A DNA stretch of 64,000 nucleotides from Megascapheus bottae (GCA_024803745.1 JANJXV010000013.1:29492001-29556000); one strand, 5' to 3'; shown: positions 44,164-56,664, counted from the first letter of the stretch. Notes: generated from the sequence alone by a model not told the origin. A program made the numbers and translations.

Positions 44164-44310
44164 AAGAAGAAGAAGAAGAAGAAGAAGAAGAAGAAGAAGA
44201 AGAAGAAGAAGAAGAAGAAGAAGAAGAGGAGGAGGAGGAGGAGGAGGAGGAAGGAAGAGGAGGAGGAGAGAGCAGGAGGAGGAGAGGAGGAGGAGAAGAA
44301 GAAAGTCTTA
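44164..44310. repeat. (GAA)n then (GGA)n microsatellite
   Basis: About 20 GAA units pass into GGA units with interruptions. All purine on the plus strand. Confidence 0.95.
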
Positions 44311-44404
44311 GTCACAATGGTAATTTTTAATCAAATTATAATCACTTTTTATATGGGAAAATAATACACCTAAGAGTTGTATAAATCACAAAGCCAGTTT
44401 CAAT

Positions 44405-44455
44405 TTATGTATGTATGTATGTATATGTGTATGTATGTATGTATGTATGCTTATA
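44405..44455. repeat. (ATGT)n microsatellite
   Basis: About 11 ATGT-type units with one interruption. Confidence 0.9.
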
Positions 44456-44549
44456 TGTTCATCTTCTCTATGTTGCTATGGATAAAACTAGAGTCTGGGA
44501 AGAATTAATCTACCATTGAACTAAAGACTTTCCCCTCGCATATATCACA

Positions 44550-44770
44550 ATTTTTTTGTGGGGGGGTGTCAGGGGGCTGGTCTTTGGCTTAAAATAAGGG
44601 CTTGGGCTCTATATCTGAGCTCAATATGATCAAGGCTAGCACTTTGAGCCACAATATCACTTTCGGTTTTCTGGTTGTTAATTAACATAAGGCTGGCTTT
44701 GAACAATAATTCTAATCTCAGTTTCTTGAATACTAGAATTATAGGTGTGAACCACCAGTGCCCAGCTCAC
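44550..44770 (-). mobile_element. B1-dID type SINE, diverged
   Basis: The plus strand has tttttttgtgggggggtg, gggcttgggctctatatctg and an end with ataggtgtgaaccaccagtg, the complement of both halves with substitutions. Confidence 0.8.
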
Positions 44771-44903
44771 AATTTGTGTGTGGTCATAAACTAAGCTTTA
44801 TTTATTTTCAAGGAAAAAAAAAAACATGAACTCTGCTAATCTACTAGTAAGATAATAAGATAAATCAATAATAGTATATCTTTTTTTAAAACTCCATAAA
44901 AAT

Positions 44904-45119
44904 ATTTATATAAGGCCGGGAGTTTGGCCTAGTGGTTAAAGTGCTTGCCTAGCATGCATGAAGACCCGGGTTCGATTCCACGGTATCACATACATAGAAA
45001 AAAACCTGGAAGTGGTGCTGAGGCTCAAGTGGTAGAGCTCTAGCCTTGAGAAAGTCCAAGGACAGTGCTCAGGCCCTGAGCTCAAACCCAGGACTGGCAA
45101 AAAAAAAAAATTTATATAA
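44904..45119 (+). mobile_element. Dimeric ID/tRNA-like SINE with target duplication
   Basis: The body 44914-45109 has an intact-looking A box (tggcctagtggttaaagtgc) and B box (gggttcgattcc). A 10-bp duplication, atttatataa, flanks it (44904-44913 and 45110-45119). Among the least diverged copies here. Confidence 0.95.
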
Positions 45120-45461
45120 GAGTGGGCATGTTTCTACAACTGTGAATTAAAGATAACTTTGTTTCACTAACAAACAGTTTATTAGCTCAGTGAATAAGAA
45201 ATATAGGATCTGGCACAAAATCCCTTTCCTATCTCAATTTATTCCTTATATTCTTACCATGTATAATAGACCAATTAATATAGAGTGAACACAATTAGTT
45301 AAGACTTACACAATCATGATATTCTACTTATACCACAGACTGTGAATGTGACCATGATTTGTTTGGAATAATAAATATTAATTTACTTACACTTTTGTAA
45401 ATATTCGTGTTTGAAACAATTTCTAAATTACTGCTCTAGTCAAAATAATATAAACTATGAT

Positions 45462-45696
45462 GAAAGTTTCACTTACAGGGACCGGGAGTTTGGCCTAGTG
45501 GTTAAACTGCTTGCCTAGCATGCATGAATACCCGGGTTCGATTCCTCGGTACCACATACATAGAAAAAAGCCGGAAGTGATACTGAGGCTCAAGTGGTAG
45601 AGCTCTAGCCTTGAGAAAGTCCAAGGACAGTGCTCAGGCCCTGAGCTCAAGCCCAGGACTGGCAAAAAAAAAAAAAGAAAGAAAGTTTCACTTACA
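45462..45696 (+). mobile_element. Dimeric ID/tRNA-like SINE with target duplication
   Basis: The body 45478-45680 is nearly identical to the copy 370 bp upstream. A 16-bp duplication, gaaagtttcacttaca, flanks it (45462-45477 and 45681-45696). Confidence 0.96.
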
Positions 45697-45985
45697 AATA
45701 TGAAGCTAATCTTAATGCAAATTTGTCAAAACAAAATAAATTACTTGGTATTCATTTACTAACTTGACGATTTATTTCGAATTATTTCATCCAATAGGTT
45801 TGACATATATGTCCTAAATTACTGAGATTAACTGCAGATGTCAAATTGTGAACACAGCTTGGCTCCCTTTTTATTTATTTTGGCTCTAATACATATTCCA
45901 GGCCTTGCATCTAAATATATTTCTGGTTTATTGAATTAAATTCAAATCAATTGATTTGAATTAAATATATACACATCTATTAGCA
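45697..45985. other. Unique sequence, nothing recognised
   Basis: AT-rich. Confidence 0.4.
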
Positions 45986-45987
45986 AC

Positions 45988-46450
45988 TATTTTAGTCTAT
46001 TCAGGCTGCAAAAACACAAAAGAAAATTTATTTCTAATAAGTTTATTGGCTGGGAAGTTGACAGTGAGCTGGCAAGTTCACACTCTGGCTGGGGTCTACT
46101 TTTTGGATCTCAGGAGACCTTCTAGCATAGTCCAGGTGCAAATGGAAAGTCAGGCCTTTTTTACTTTCCTGTAAATTGTGCCAACATTTCAGAATGAGTT
46201 TTGAATACAGGGGAGCATTTCCACCATTACAAAAGCAGACCTCATGGCTTCTTTTGTTTAGTAGGATTCATTCTCCATGGACCTCCCTGAATGCAATAGA
46301 GAGGGCTTTGAGGACTGTGTATATTGGGAAAGCTTAGGAAGATGAAGGCTGAATTTCAATGTGATCTATTATTGACTACAAGCTGGAGAAGCATCAGGGA
46401 GACCTCTTTTTAGTACATACTTGTGATTCTTACAGAAACTAACTATAACA
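45988..46450 (+). repeat. Ancient interspersed repeat, family uncertain
   Basis: ttttagtctattcaggctgc followed by aaatttatttctaataagtt, and later GC-richer text, resembles an old mammalian repeat that begins 'tagtctgttcaggctgc'. Diverged. The right edge is uncertain. Confidence 0.45.
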
Positions 46451-46895
46451 TGGTCTCTCATACACCCATCATTCTGCATCCAGCATATTTATTCTGAGTT
46501 AAAATATCCCTCAAGGAAAATAAAATTTTAAGGATTATTGAAAAATCAGATAAATCAATTTCATTGCTATTGGAATTGTTATCATTTCTTTATATGCAGG
46601 GTTTTGTAATAGGAAAATAAAACGTGTCTTGGAATCTGAATATGCTAAATCAGAAATTCAAAGACCTGAAACAAGTTGTCAATTCTTAGAGAATAATATA
46701 TTTCTGCATGATATGTTCCAAATATTACAAGTAAAATAACCATTATAAGTTTATGAATGGTCTTTCAGTTTTTATAGTGGTTCTATCTCACTTTGTGTTA
46801 TTAAACAATCTGTATTTTGATGAAGAAATTAAGAGACTATATGGGATAAAATATAAATGAACATATGGGGATAAATATTATTTCAAGAGTAAAAA
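46451..46895. other. Unique sequence, nothing recognised
   Basis: AT-rich. Confidence 0.4.
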
Positions 46896-46898
46896 CAG

Positions 46899-47090
46899 AA
46901 GCGGGGCCTAGTGGCTCAAGTCTGTAATCCTACCTACTCAAGATGCTGAGATCTGAGCACTAAAGTTGAGGGCGAGACTCTTTTCTCCAATTAATCACTA
47001 GAAAATGGGAAGTGGGGCTGTGACTCAAGGGGTAGGGTGGTAGCCTTGAGCTGAACAGCTCAGGCCCCATGACCCACAAAAGAAAAGAAT
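46899..47090 (+). mobile_element. B1-dID type SINE, internally deleted
   Basis: ggggcctagtggctcaagtc, tgtaatcctacctactcaag, then the bridge to ggaagtggggctgtgactca and caggccccatgaccc. Shorter than other copies in the middle of the 7SL half. Confidence 0.85.
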
Positions 47091-48669
47091 AAAAATAGAG
47101 ATTAGTACTTTCTTCAAGTGTGTAGCTTTGCTTTAGTTAGCATAACCAGGTCTGACATTACGCTTTCCCTCCAGATGACTTATTCATGGATTTAAAATGC
47201 CCTCTGTACAACTTTGGCTAACAATTTTAAAACAAAGAGTAAAAAAATACTGGAATGTTTATACTTTACTCATGTAACAGTAGAGGAACATCAGCAATAT
47301 TGTCTTCTACACACAAAATTTATAATTCCAGCAGAGATAAAGATGAAGTTTAAATAAAACTCACACTTACATTGTAACAGAATTTTGAGGTATTTTAAGA
47401 AGAAGACAACAGTCTGAGTCTATTCCTTCATAGAAACAAGGAGGAAAAAACTGGCAAGAATAGGGTATATGGACAGAAAGAAAAACATACTGACTGGTAA
47501 TGTGGTAATATATAAGGAGGATGGGATCATACATGACAGAGGAAGAGAATATACACAGCTGCTTCAGGTGTCATCAAGAAAGGAATAAAAAGACTATAGA
47601 GCACCACTGAGACACTGGTTTTTAAATCATTCTCTTGCCAGTCATTAAATCTGGTAGTTTGTGTTTTCAAGAAGGCATTACATAGGATATCAAGGCAGCT
47701 GTTCATTTACTGGGCACATTTTGAGACCTTGACATTTCCAGGCCATTTTGTGAGCACACACAACAAAAGATAACTTTATATCAAAAACACCAAAATACTC
47801 CTCCAGTGAAAGAAAATGGGACATTGCTCACATCTGCTTTATAACAATCATATAAATAATTCAATGATATAGGATTTTAATAAATTGGTACTATCTTTGT
47901 CGTATTTCTTTTAATCAGAAGAGGGATTAACTTTCCTTATGAAGAGAGTGGTTGCTCATAGCCAGCAAAGAGTGTTCATAATTTGATTTTCTGGCATTCA
48001 CTCTGGGAAACTTCAGATGGGTCTCATTCTCAGTGCCACCAGTTACATTAATGTCATAGGCATTGTTTTATTATGGAAATCCATTTTATTCAGTCCTATT
48101 CTTTGTTCAAAGCTTCATGTTCTCTTTCTCAGTACTTCCTTTCATTCTTAATATTAATGGGGCAAAGGTGAATTGGAATGATAACCATATGTTAGCAAAT
48201 TTTCTTGATTTTCATTTTCTCCTGTTCCCTTAACCATTAGAACAAGGCTTGGAATGTAATATCCATTAGTAGCAATCAAATCAGAGTTCTTTAAGGACTT
48301 TGCTTAACTGACCTGTGAGTGAATCAGACAAAAGTTTTAATATCTTTTCAAATATTTTAGATTAAAAATGAATATAAATTTAGAGTAATAGATAATGGTT
48401 CAATACTTCACTTGGAAATAAAAAATCAGTCTAAGAAGAAAGTTAGCTGAGATCTTGCTCCTATTTACATAGTGGTTTTCATACATTTCTGTTGTAAGTA
48501 ATGTTCTAAGAATTTCTATGTTACAATTAGATATGACTATAATTTCACAAGTTTCCATTTTCCCTTTATGTTTTAGTTACTATGGTCACCATCTCACAAT
48601 ACAGTCCAAATAAGCCTAAAGTGAATAGAAGTAATAGACATTGCCTTCCTCTCATAATTATCCAATGTT
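47091..48669. other. Unique sequence, nothing recognised
   Basis: About 1.6 kb with no supported feature. Confidence 0.4.
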
Positions 48670-49427
48670 TCATTTCTGATGTTCTTTTTTTGCATTTTTA
48701 TTGTAATTAGTAAAAGGGTTACATGATATTTGCCAGATAGAAGGTGCATTAATTCACGTACATTGATACCCTTTCACATGTCTTGGTACCCATTTCCCTC
48801 CCCTCCCCCCACCCCCCACCCATCTTGGTTTTCCCCCCTTCCCTATCAAATTTCAAATAACCAAATACAAATAAATTCAATATATCAGATAACAAAGTGA
48901 GATAATATAACAATATGAGATAACCAAGGGACAGCAAAGGAGATGAGAGACAACATAGTACATCAAGGACAACAATCATGGCTTTTGTTTCAATATCCTG
49001 GAGGTCCTTTCAGTTAGCTTCATACTATATAGCCTTATGTATCAAGATTTTGCTCTATTGCAGATCTCTGCTAGTAGAGCCCAAGGTTTCTACTGATTAT
49101 GACGAATGAGGGAAACCATTGAGCCTAAGTTCCTTTGAGTCTGGCTTACTTCACTTAATATGATTTTTTCTAAGTCTTTCCATTTCCTAACAAATGGGGC
49201 AATGTCATTCTTTCTGACAGAAGCATAGAATTCCATTGTGTACAAATACCACAACTTGTTGATCCACTCATCAGCTGAGGGACATCTAGGTTGGTTCCAT
49301 ATCTTTGCTATGGTGAATAGTGCTGCAATGAACATTGTTGTACTAGTGGATTTAGTATGCCCTTGTTTCTGGATGGTTGGGTAAATGCCAAGTAGTGGAA
49401 TTGCTGGGTCTCATTTCTGATGTTCTT
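48670..49427 (-). mobile_element. 5'-truncated L1 with target duplication
   Basis: The insert 48687-49410 has a 17-bp duplication, tcatttctgatgttctt (48670-48686 and 49411-49427). The minus-strand frame at 49090-49335 gives the ORF2 C-terminus (IAKIWNQPRCPSADEWINKLWYL...). The 3' UTR with its purine tract and an A-tail complement lie at the left end. The ORF2 tail is open and the copy is little diverged from 63205-64000. Confidence 0.96.
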
Positions 49428-49707
49428 GTCTCTTCTATGTCTCTCTACCATGTGCTTCACATTTTCATCCCTAAGGTGTCAGTGACCATTTACATATTTA
49501 TTTTGATGTTACAAACTGAGCTCAGAGCCTTAACATTCACTAAGCAAGTGCTCTGCCACTTAAAGGACACTTGGAGACCTTTGTTACTTGTACTTTGCTG
49601 ATCAGATAGGATATCATGGTTTTCTAGTATTTCTGGACCTTGGAACTGTCTCTCCCACATGTCTAGAACTCCAGTTGTAAGCCATCTTACCTTGATTATT
49701 TTTGAGA

Positions 49708-49710
<3 letters not shown>
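49428..49710. other. Unique sequence; possible diverged SINE at about 49505-49710
   Basis: Text such as acattcactaagcaagtgct could be the complement of an ID-like element, but the match is weak. Confidence 0.3.

Positions 49711-49781
<71 letters not shown>
49711..49781. repeat. (AG)n microsatellite
   Basis: About 34 AG units, the longest dinucleotide array in the window. Confidence 0.97.
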
Positions 49782-49782
<1 letters not shown>

Positions 49783-50124
49783 TCACACATATATTTCAAT
49801 CAAATCTATCAATTTGTCTATTTATGTAAGTTTCTGAGTAAGAAAATGAAGAAAAATACATAATAAACATTTTCATTACTCTGTCAACTCATAATAAGCC
49901 TCTTTTATGTACACATAGAGAAGGCCAGAGTATGAGAAATCTTTCTAGGTCTAGTTGAAATGTTAAACTGAGGTGTAAAAATAAAAGATTCAATACAAAG
50001 TTTTAATTAGAAATAGTAAAAACAGCAAAACTGGAACCCTAGCCTTCAATACAGAATCACTACCAATTTTTCACATTCTTATGAAGCTCATTCTAAGCCT
50101 CATACTATCTTATCTTCAATAAAG
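49782..50124. other. Unique sequence, nothing recognised
   Basis: AT-rich. Confidence 0.4.
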
Positions 50125-50225
50125 TACCAGAAAACTGGAAGAGGCTCATGTGGGAGTGTGCTAGATTTGAGCTGAAGAGCTCAGGGACAGCACTCAGGCC
50201 CAGAGTTCAAGCTTAATAGCTGACA
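50125..50225 (+). mobile_element. ID-like half of a B1-dID SINE
   Basis: accagaaaactggaagaggc, gagctgaagagctcagggac and cccagagttcaagc match the right half of the 7SL-ID dimer. The 7SL half is absent. Confidence 0.8.
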
Positions 50226-50327
50226 TAAAAGAAACAAATGAAACAAAAACTTCACACTACCTTTTTAAAAAGAACAAAAAATTCAAAACAATTGGCAAAA
50301 AGAAATTTGGGTCTGAAAAGGATATTC

Positions 50328-50544
50328 AAAATGATTGCCCAGGTCTGGGAGTTTGGCCTAGTGGTAGAGTGCTTGCCCAACATACACGAAGACCCGGGTT
50401 TGATTTTTTTGGTACCACATACATAGAAAAAAGCCAGAAATGGTGCTGAGGCTCAGCCTTGAGAAAGCCCAAGGACAGTGCTCAGGCCTTGACCCAAGCC
50501 CAGGGCTGGCAAAACAAACAAACAAACAAAAAATGATTGCCCAG
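50328..50544 (+). mobile_element. Dimeric ID/tRNA-like SINE with target duplication
   Basis: The body 50343-50529 has an (CAAA)n tail. A 15-bp duplication, aaaatgattgcccag, flanks it (50328-50342 and 50530-50544). Part of the right monomer's A-box region is deleted. Confidence 0.95.
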
Positions 50545-51215
50545 AGAAGCATAGAATAGATATATCTAAGTAAAATAAATAAATGTTTTTCTCCATTTAA
50601 ATCAATTTGTAAATGAATGATGTATCATTTCAGATATATATATATACATATACATGTAAGAGGCTATCATCAGTTTCAGCTTTTATAATAATACCTGTAA
50701 TTACATTGGTTCGCAAGTGTATGACACTAGAAAATAGAATATCAAATGTAATTGACTTTTTACTTATTAGATATTTTAGCATAATCAATTCAATTAATTT
50801 TCAAGATTACTTTTCAAAATTGAATTTGAAAGCTATAGCTCAGTTATAATTAGTACAATAGCTACCATAAAGGAGATCTTAAAACAATAATTTCACCCAA
50901 AATAAATCCCTGTTGGAAATGAAACAACTGACTTGTCAGACACTAAGTAAACAGGCAATTATTTCTGTGAATTCAGAAAATAATAGAATAGACAGACAGA
51001 AGAAATTACACCATATAGTTATATTTCTTATTGTTCCATAGTCACTGTGGACTATAGAGCTTCTCTTAAATATATTCTCTAAAACATACAATTTAACACA
51101 ATGCATTTTAATGTCTTAGTTTACAAAAGTTTTTTTTAACAATTTCCTTTGTTATCCATAATGTATAGTTGAAATATTTCAGAGTTATAATTAACTAAAA
51201 GAAATATAACTCCTT
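50545..51215. other. Unique sequence; short (TA)n at about 50635-50645
   Basis: Nothing else recognised. Confidence 0.4.
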
Positions 51216-51219
51216 CTAC

Positions 51220-51300
51220 CAAAAATGTACTCATCATCTGACTTATGTAACTATAACCCCTCTATGTGTCACCTTTACAATAAGAGTTAAATTATTAAAA
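51220..51300 (+). mobile_element. Short L1 3' end
   Basis: aaatgtactcatcatctgac, taactataacccctctatgt and cacctttacaataagagtta match the terminal 3' UTR of the older L1 lineage seen at 56700-56800. Confidence 0.55.
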
Positions 51301-51547
51301 AATAAATATATCTCCATTAATATAATTTGTTTCCTATTATAATTTTTATAAAGGTAAAAATAATTATTTAAAATATATAATTGTACATAAACATACAAAA
51401 TTAAATGCAATAACAGACTAGCATGTGGTCTTTTGATAAATATCTGTATCACATGATCTTTAAATCAGATAATTTATGTCTTCTTAAACAGTTATCATTA
51501 CTTCATGGTGACAAAAGTTCAATCTTTTTCTAATATTTAAAAACATA

Positions 51548-51811
51548 TAGTACAAAGCTGGACATGATGGCTCATACCTGTAATCCTCGCTGCTCAGGAG
51601 GCTGAGATCTGATGATCAAGGTTCAAAGCCAGCCTGGGCACAAAAGGACTCCAGTTAACTCTTAGCTCCAATTAACCTCTAGAAAACAGGAAGTGGGGCT
51701 TGGCTCAAGGGTAGGACGGTAGCTTTGAGCTGAAGAGCTCGGGGACAGTGCCCAGGTAGAGTTCAAGCCTCATGACCCCCCACCTCCACACACATCCAAA
51801 TGTAGTACAAA
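51548..51811 (+). mobile_element. B1-dID type SINE with target duplication
   Basis: Full two-part element (gctggacatgatggctcata ... gagttcaagcctcatgaccc) with a 9-bp duplication, tagtacaaa (51548-51556 and 51803-51811). Confidence 0.93.
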
Positions 51812-52535
51812 TACCGTATGTTCTTGATCCGTGCATCTACTGAGGGTCATCTGGATTGGTTCAATATCTTAGCTATGAACATGATTGTGCTAGTAGCTTT
51901 AGTGTGTCCTTGGACACACTAGTGTGGACATTAGAAGATGTGGTATTTATACACAATGGAATTCTATGCTGCCATAACAAAGGATGGCAGTGCCCCATTT
52001 GTAAGGAAATGGAAAGATTTGAAAAAAAAATATATTAATTAAAGTAAGCAGCCCAAAATATACATAGGCTCCATGGTTTCCTCATTTGTAATAATTAGTA
52101 TATGTCTAGAATTCTTCTAGCAGAAGATCATAATAGCTCAAGAGCTATGTACACATGGCCATATAGGATGAGACTAATTGCAATGAATTCCAGAATATGG
52201 AAATAAGAGGTTTATCTTTGTGATTGTTGTTCTTAAAGTACTATGTGAAGTTCTTATCTCTTTATTTCCCCTGCTTGTGGTTTATCTCAAGTTGTTACTG
52301 TATCTGTCTTTGTTCCTGGTGTACTGTATAATATTTACTATATTTACTTGTTTATTTGAAATAGGGATGGAAAGTGGAAAAACAAGATGATTGAGAAGAG
52401 GAGTTAGGAGGGAAATTGGAGAAAAAGATGGGAAAAGGTATCAATGTTCAAGAAGTAAAATGTACCCACTACCTGATGAATATCACTTTAATCCCATTAT
52501 GTATCACCCCAAATATAAGATACAATAAAAATTAT
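51812..52535 (+). mobile_element. L1 3' end with inverted 5' segment
   Basis: From about 51935 the plus strand carries ORF2 C-terminus sequence (tggtatttatacacaatgga) through the 3' UTR to tacaataaaaatta. The preceding block, about 51820-51915, is L1 in the opposite orientation (gcatctactgagggtcatct, ttggttcaatatcttagcta is the complement of the IAKIWNQP region). A single insertion with a 5' inversion explains both. Confidence 0.85.
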
Positions 52536-52689
52536 GTGGTACATGATTGTTATCTATAGTAATTCTAACATTTATGGATATTAAACAAATCATATCAAAT
52601 GAGGTAAGAGAAACTCAGAGAGCCGATCATTCCCTCAAATGAAGAAGGTAGATCTAAAGTACACCATTAATTATACAGAACTCTAGGAA

Positions 52690-52990
52690 TTCACATGCAG
52701 TGAGAACAATGGAAGATACTCTTAGGGAAGGAACATAAAGGCCAAAATGCCAGTGGGCCTTTGATCATACAAAGTAATATTTATAAAAATGAACTCCAAA
52801 ACATAAAAGCAAGAGGTCTTTTTTATTTTGGTTTTGTTTTACATTCTTTTAACTTGTTTGTTTGTCAGTCTTTGGGAGAGTAAGAGGGACCAGAGAGATA
52901 AAAGGACAAAGAGTGAACATATGCAGTATTGGTACTCCCTAGACATTATATTGAACATTTACAATAATTAAAAAATAAAAATTAAAGGTG
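52690..52990 (+). mobile_element. Old L1 3' UTR fragment
   Basis: Colinear with 38385-38690 (gaacaatggaagatactctt, aatgaactccaaaacataaa, attggtactccctagacatt). Confidence 0.6.
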
Positions 52991-53944
52991 ATTACCCTAA
53001 TTAACAATAGTACATGAATACTTTTTTCTTCTTAATAACCAGCTCTTTGTGTTTGTCTTCCTATGTTTTCTGCACTCTAGGGTAGCCCACCTTTTTTGTA
53101 TAAGAAAAGCCATATTTTTATTCCACATGTGACAGAGTTCTCTTATTTTGTATTTCTGGCTTATATTACAGAAAAATGAGTGTAAACTGATTAGAACTTC
53201 ATATTCTCTTCATGTTACTAATTTTATGACTTTAGAAAATGTTCCAGCATTTGTGTTCTTCTTTTGTCAACAAATCTTACATGGTGTAGAATTATCATTA
53301 TACTAAAGTGTTCTGACCCACAGGGAACATTGTTAATTAAGGCTAAAATGGTGGGTTAATGAGAAGTTTGTTGTAGAAAATGAATGAATTAACAAAATAT
53401 AATTAAGTGCTGCTTGTCATACGATGTGATTATAGACATAGGCCCATATGTATGCTAAATAATACATATATATATATATCATATCTGTGATGGATTTTTC
53501 ATGTCTTTGCCAATTCTTTGATTTTTTTAATCATTTGACCTTTTGTGTGTATATACAAACACACTGAAGCATGAGGCTAGCTTATTTAATGAATATAAAA
53601 ATGCCAGCAATGGAAATCAGTTGAATTTTATACTCTATTTGCATATACAAAATGCAAATACAAATACAAACATATGCATGAAAGTACACAGGTAAATTAG
53701 AATGTTGGGACAAATATTTGTTTATAATTATGGAGAAAACAAAAATTATTTTATGACTCTATATAAAATATTTTTTCAAAGTTTACCTTTCAAAGAGCAA
53801 GTCATTAGCAGACTGGGATGCCACTCTGTAAAGGAGAAAGCAAAAAAAATAAAACCACAACACTAATAGTAAGTAAAATATAACTAGGAATAAATTTAAC
53901 CTGAAGATTGGAGCTATTTCTACTGTGAAAATCATAAATCATTA
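52991..53944. other. Unique sequence; short (TA)n at about 53462-53479
   Basis: No gene or larger repeat seen. Confidence 0.4.
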
Positions 53945-54045
53945 ATGTGATGAGTGTTCAAAGAGAAACATACCCTTCACCTGATGCATGTTTTGTAATC
54001 CCTCTGTACATCACCTTTACAACAAAATTAAATAAAATAAAGTGT
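53945..54045 (+). mobile_element. Short L1 3' end
   Basis: tgttcaaagagaaacatacc, cacctgatgcatgttttgta, atccctctgtacatcacctt and an A-rich tail match older L1 termini in the window. Confidence 0.55.
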
Positions 54046-54049
54046 TAAT

Positions 54050-55650
54050 GAAGAGAGTTGAAAAAGTTGCACAAAAAGCAAAAAAAAATATGGAAAGGCA
54101 TCCTGTGTCCATAAATAACAGAAAAATAGTGTGGAATTTTACCTACAATCTAATGAATGTAACATGAATTTCTTATCAGGAGATGTATAACAATCTTTAC
54201 AAATATGAATGATCCTAAATATATTTGAAATTTAAAAAATCACGGATGTGCCACAAGAAGGCCTTCTTCAAACAATTCTGTAGTCTTAACTTACCTAACA
54301 TAAATTATACTACAATTCCATAATTATCAAAACAACATGAATTATGTAAAATAAGCATACTGACCAGTGGTGCCTAGAAGCATAGCTATACATTGTTAGA
54401 GGAAAAACCAGTCTTTTTATTAAATGGTACTGAAAATAATGAGTATCCACATGCAGACAAATGGAACTAGCATCTTGTCTCCCACCAATTTTAAAGCTCA
54501 ATTTAAAGCAAAGTAGATTGACATATAAGATCTGACATTATAAAACACAGGAGAAGTGTTTCAGGATTTTGCATGTTGGAAAAATTTGAGAGACCAGAAC
54601 TCAGGACATGAAAGCAAAAATAATCAGATACCATTACACAATACTGGGAAGCTGTATTTGTGATAAAGGAAAAAATGGGGGTGAAAATGCAGCTAAGAAA
54701 TTAAAAAACGGAATATCTGACAAGAGTTGCATATTCAGAATATATAAAAATTGAAAGTTCCAAGATAAAAAAATTAAAAACTGACAATGTATCTAAATAA
54801 CTTGATATCTAGTATGTCTTATCAAAAGCAGACATAGAAATGTCTAATAGGTCTTCGAAATTCTTTTCAATATTACCAAGAATCAGAGCTGTTCAAAACA
54901 ACCATGAAATATTCACTCATTGAAAATATCTATTACCATAAAGACAGAAGCAAAGGGTGTTGGTCAGGATATTGTAAAGAGTTAACATTGGTGGGCTCTA
55001 ATGTGGCTCAGTGGAAAAATGAGCCATGTAAGTGTACCAAAAAAGAAAAGTGAGCCTTGGCTAACTATTGATGGAATATAAATTATGAAAAGTCTGATGA
55101 AAAGAATGTGGACATTTTCAAAAATTAGTGTAGAAATACCATCCTATCCAGCAATTACATTTTATGGTATATTTCACAGGGAAATAACATAGATAACTCA
55201 GATATATCTGCACTGCAGTGATCATTGAAGAACTATTCACAAAGGCCAAGGAGAATCTATCTGTATATTTATCAGTTGATGAATAAGGGCATTTTAATAT
55301 ACCTGTAGCAATGCTATTTTTGCTGTCAAAAAGAGGAAAACACTGCTGTTTGAAGCAACATAGTTGGAAATGGGGATGATTAGGGTAAGTGAAATAAACC
55401 AGTCACAGAAAGAGAAGTGTTGAATAATCATTTATAGATGTATGTGTGCTATCTAATAAAATTGATCTCAGAGAGGAGGTGAGCACAATGATAGCGATAT
55501 GAGCCTGGGGAGAGCATGAAAATAAGGGTAGGACAAGGTTAATTAAGGAATATAATTTGCATTGGGGTTAAGCCATTTATGTTCCTGTTCTCTTATGCAG
55601 AAGGTCACTACAGATAACAACATAGTCCTTTTTCCTTTTCCTTTATTCTT
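54050..55650 (+). mobile_element. Old L1, ORF2 3' half
   Basis: Text order follows L1 ORF2: ggaaaggcatcctgtgtcca, then atcaaaacaacatgaattat, ctgaccagtgg, caaatggaactagcatcttg, and later atcctatccagcaattacat, caaaggccaaggagaatcta. Frames are broken throughout, so it is an old inactive copy. The 3' limit is uncertain. Confidence 0.7.
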
Positions 55651-55960
55651 AGACTGATAATATTCAATTTAAAATATATCTAAAAACCATTGAATTTTGA
55701 TGATGCCTTTTCTTATTTGTGTAAATTAACTGCACAAAAGGGTTGAAATACATTCCATATTTCAATATGCTAGTAACATTTTGAAAGTTTTCACTAAAAA
55801 GGAATGATAAATATTGGAAGAGACGTATAGTTTTAAATTATTATAAACATTAGACAAGGAAAAAAGTATCAAAACATTACATAACCACCCAAAGATATGA
55901 ACAAATTCCATGCTTTCCTCTTCACTTAAAATTTAAAAATAAAATGAAAACCACACCAAA
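55651..55960. other. Unique sequence, nothing recognised
   Basis: AT-rich. Confidence 0.4.
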
Positions 55961-55962
55961 GG

Positions 55963-56151
55963 TCAGGACTTTGACCTAGGGTAGAGTGCTTGCTTAACAT
56001 GTACAAAGAACTGGGTTCTATTCCTCAGCACCATATACATAGAAAAAGCTAGAAGTGGTGCTGTGATTCACGTGGCAGGGTGCTAACCTTGAGGAAACAG
56101 CACAAGGACAGTGCTTCAGCCCTGAGTTCAAGCCTCAGCACTGGCCAAAAA

Positions 56152-56183
<32 letters not shown>

Positions 56184-56184
56184 A
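55963..56184 (+). mobile_element. Dimeric ID/tRNA-like SINE with A tail and (TA)n
   Basis: gtcaggactttgacctaggg through caagcctcagcactggcc, A tail at about 56146-56160, then (TA)n to 56184. Confidence 0.9.
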
Positions 56185-56660
56185 CATCTCCTTTCAGAAA
56201 CATACTTTCCCATTTAAATGAGCTCTCATTCAAATGAAATATATTTTGATGCATAATTATTATTTATTCCTTTGGCATTATGACCAGATAGATAATAAGA
56301 TTCTGCCATGATTAAAGGAGATAAGAAATTGGCACCTCACCATCTGATGTTTGCTAGGTCCACAGTTTTAGAGTTAATATTTTTAACTCATTAAGCAAAA
56401 ACAAACTGTGTAAATGTGCATTAAATGAATGTCCCCAGTCTTCGAAGATAACTAGATGAGTAAAATATGTTATTGTTTTGAAAAATCATGCTGTTTTTGT
56501 TCTATTAGTAATTTATTTTAAGATGCCAGGTGATAATATAATATAATATTTTGAAAAATAATATAAAGTTAAAAATTTACTATATAGTTAAACATAAGTT
56601 TGGAATTCACAGATCAATCTGTCTACACATAAACATATAAATTTGTGTATACATAAAACC
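56185..56660. other. Unique sequence, nothing recognised
   Basis: AT-rich. Confidence 0.4.
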
Positions 56661-56664
56661 AAGA

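Noticed and set aside
44914..45000. Possible tRNA gene (A box and B box present)
   Set aside because: The sequence is the left monomer of a dispersed SINE with an A tail and target duplication; the tRNA fold is not preserved.
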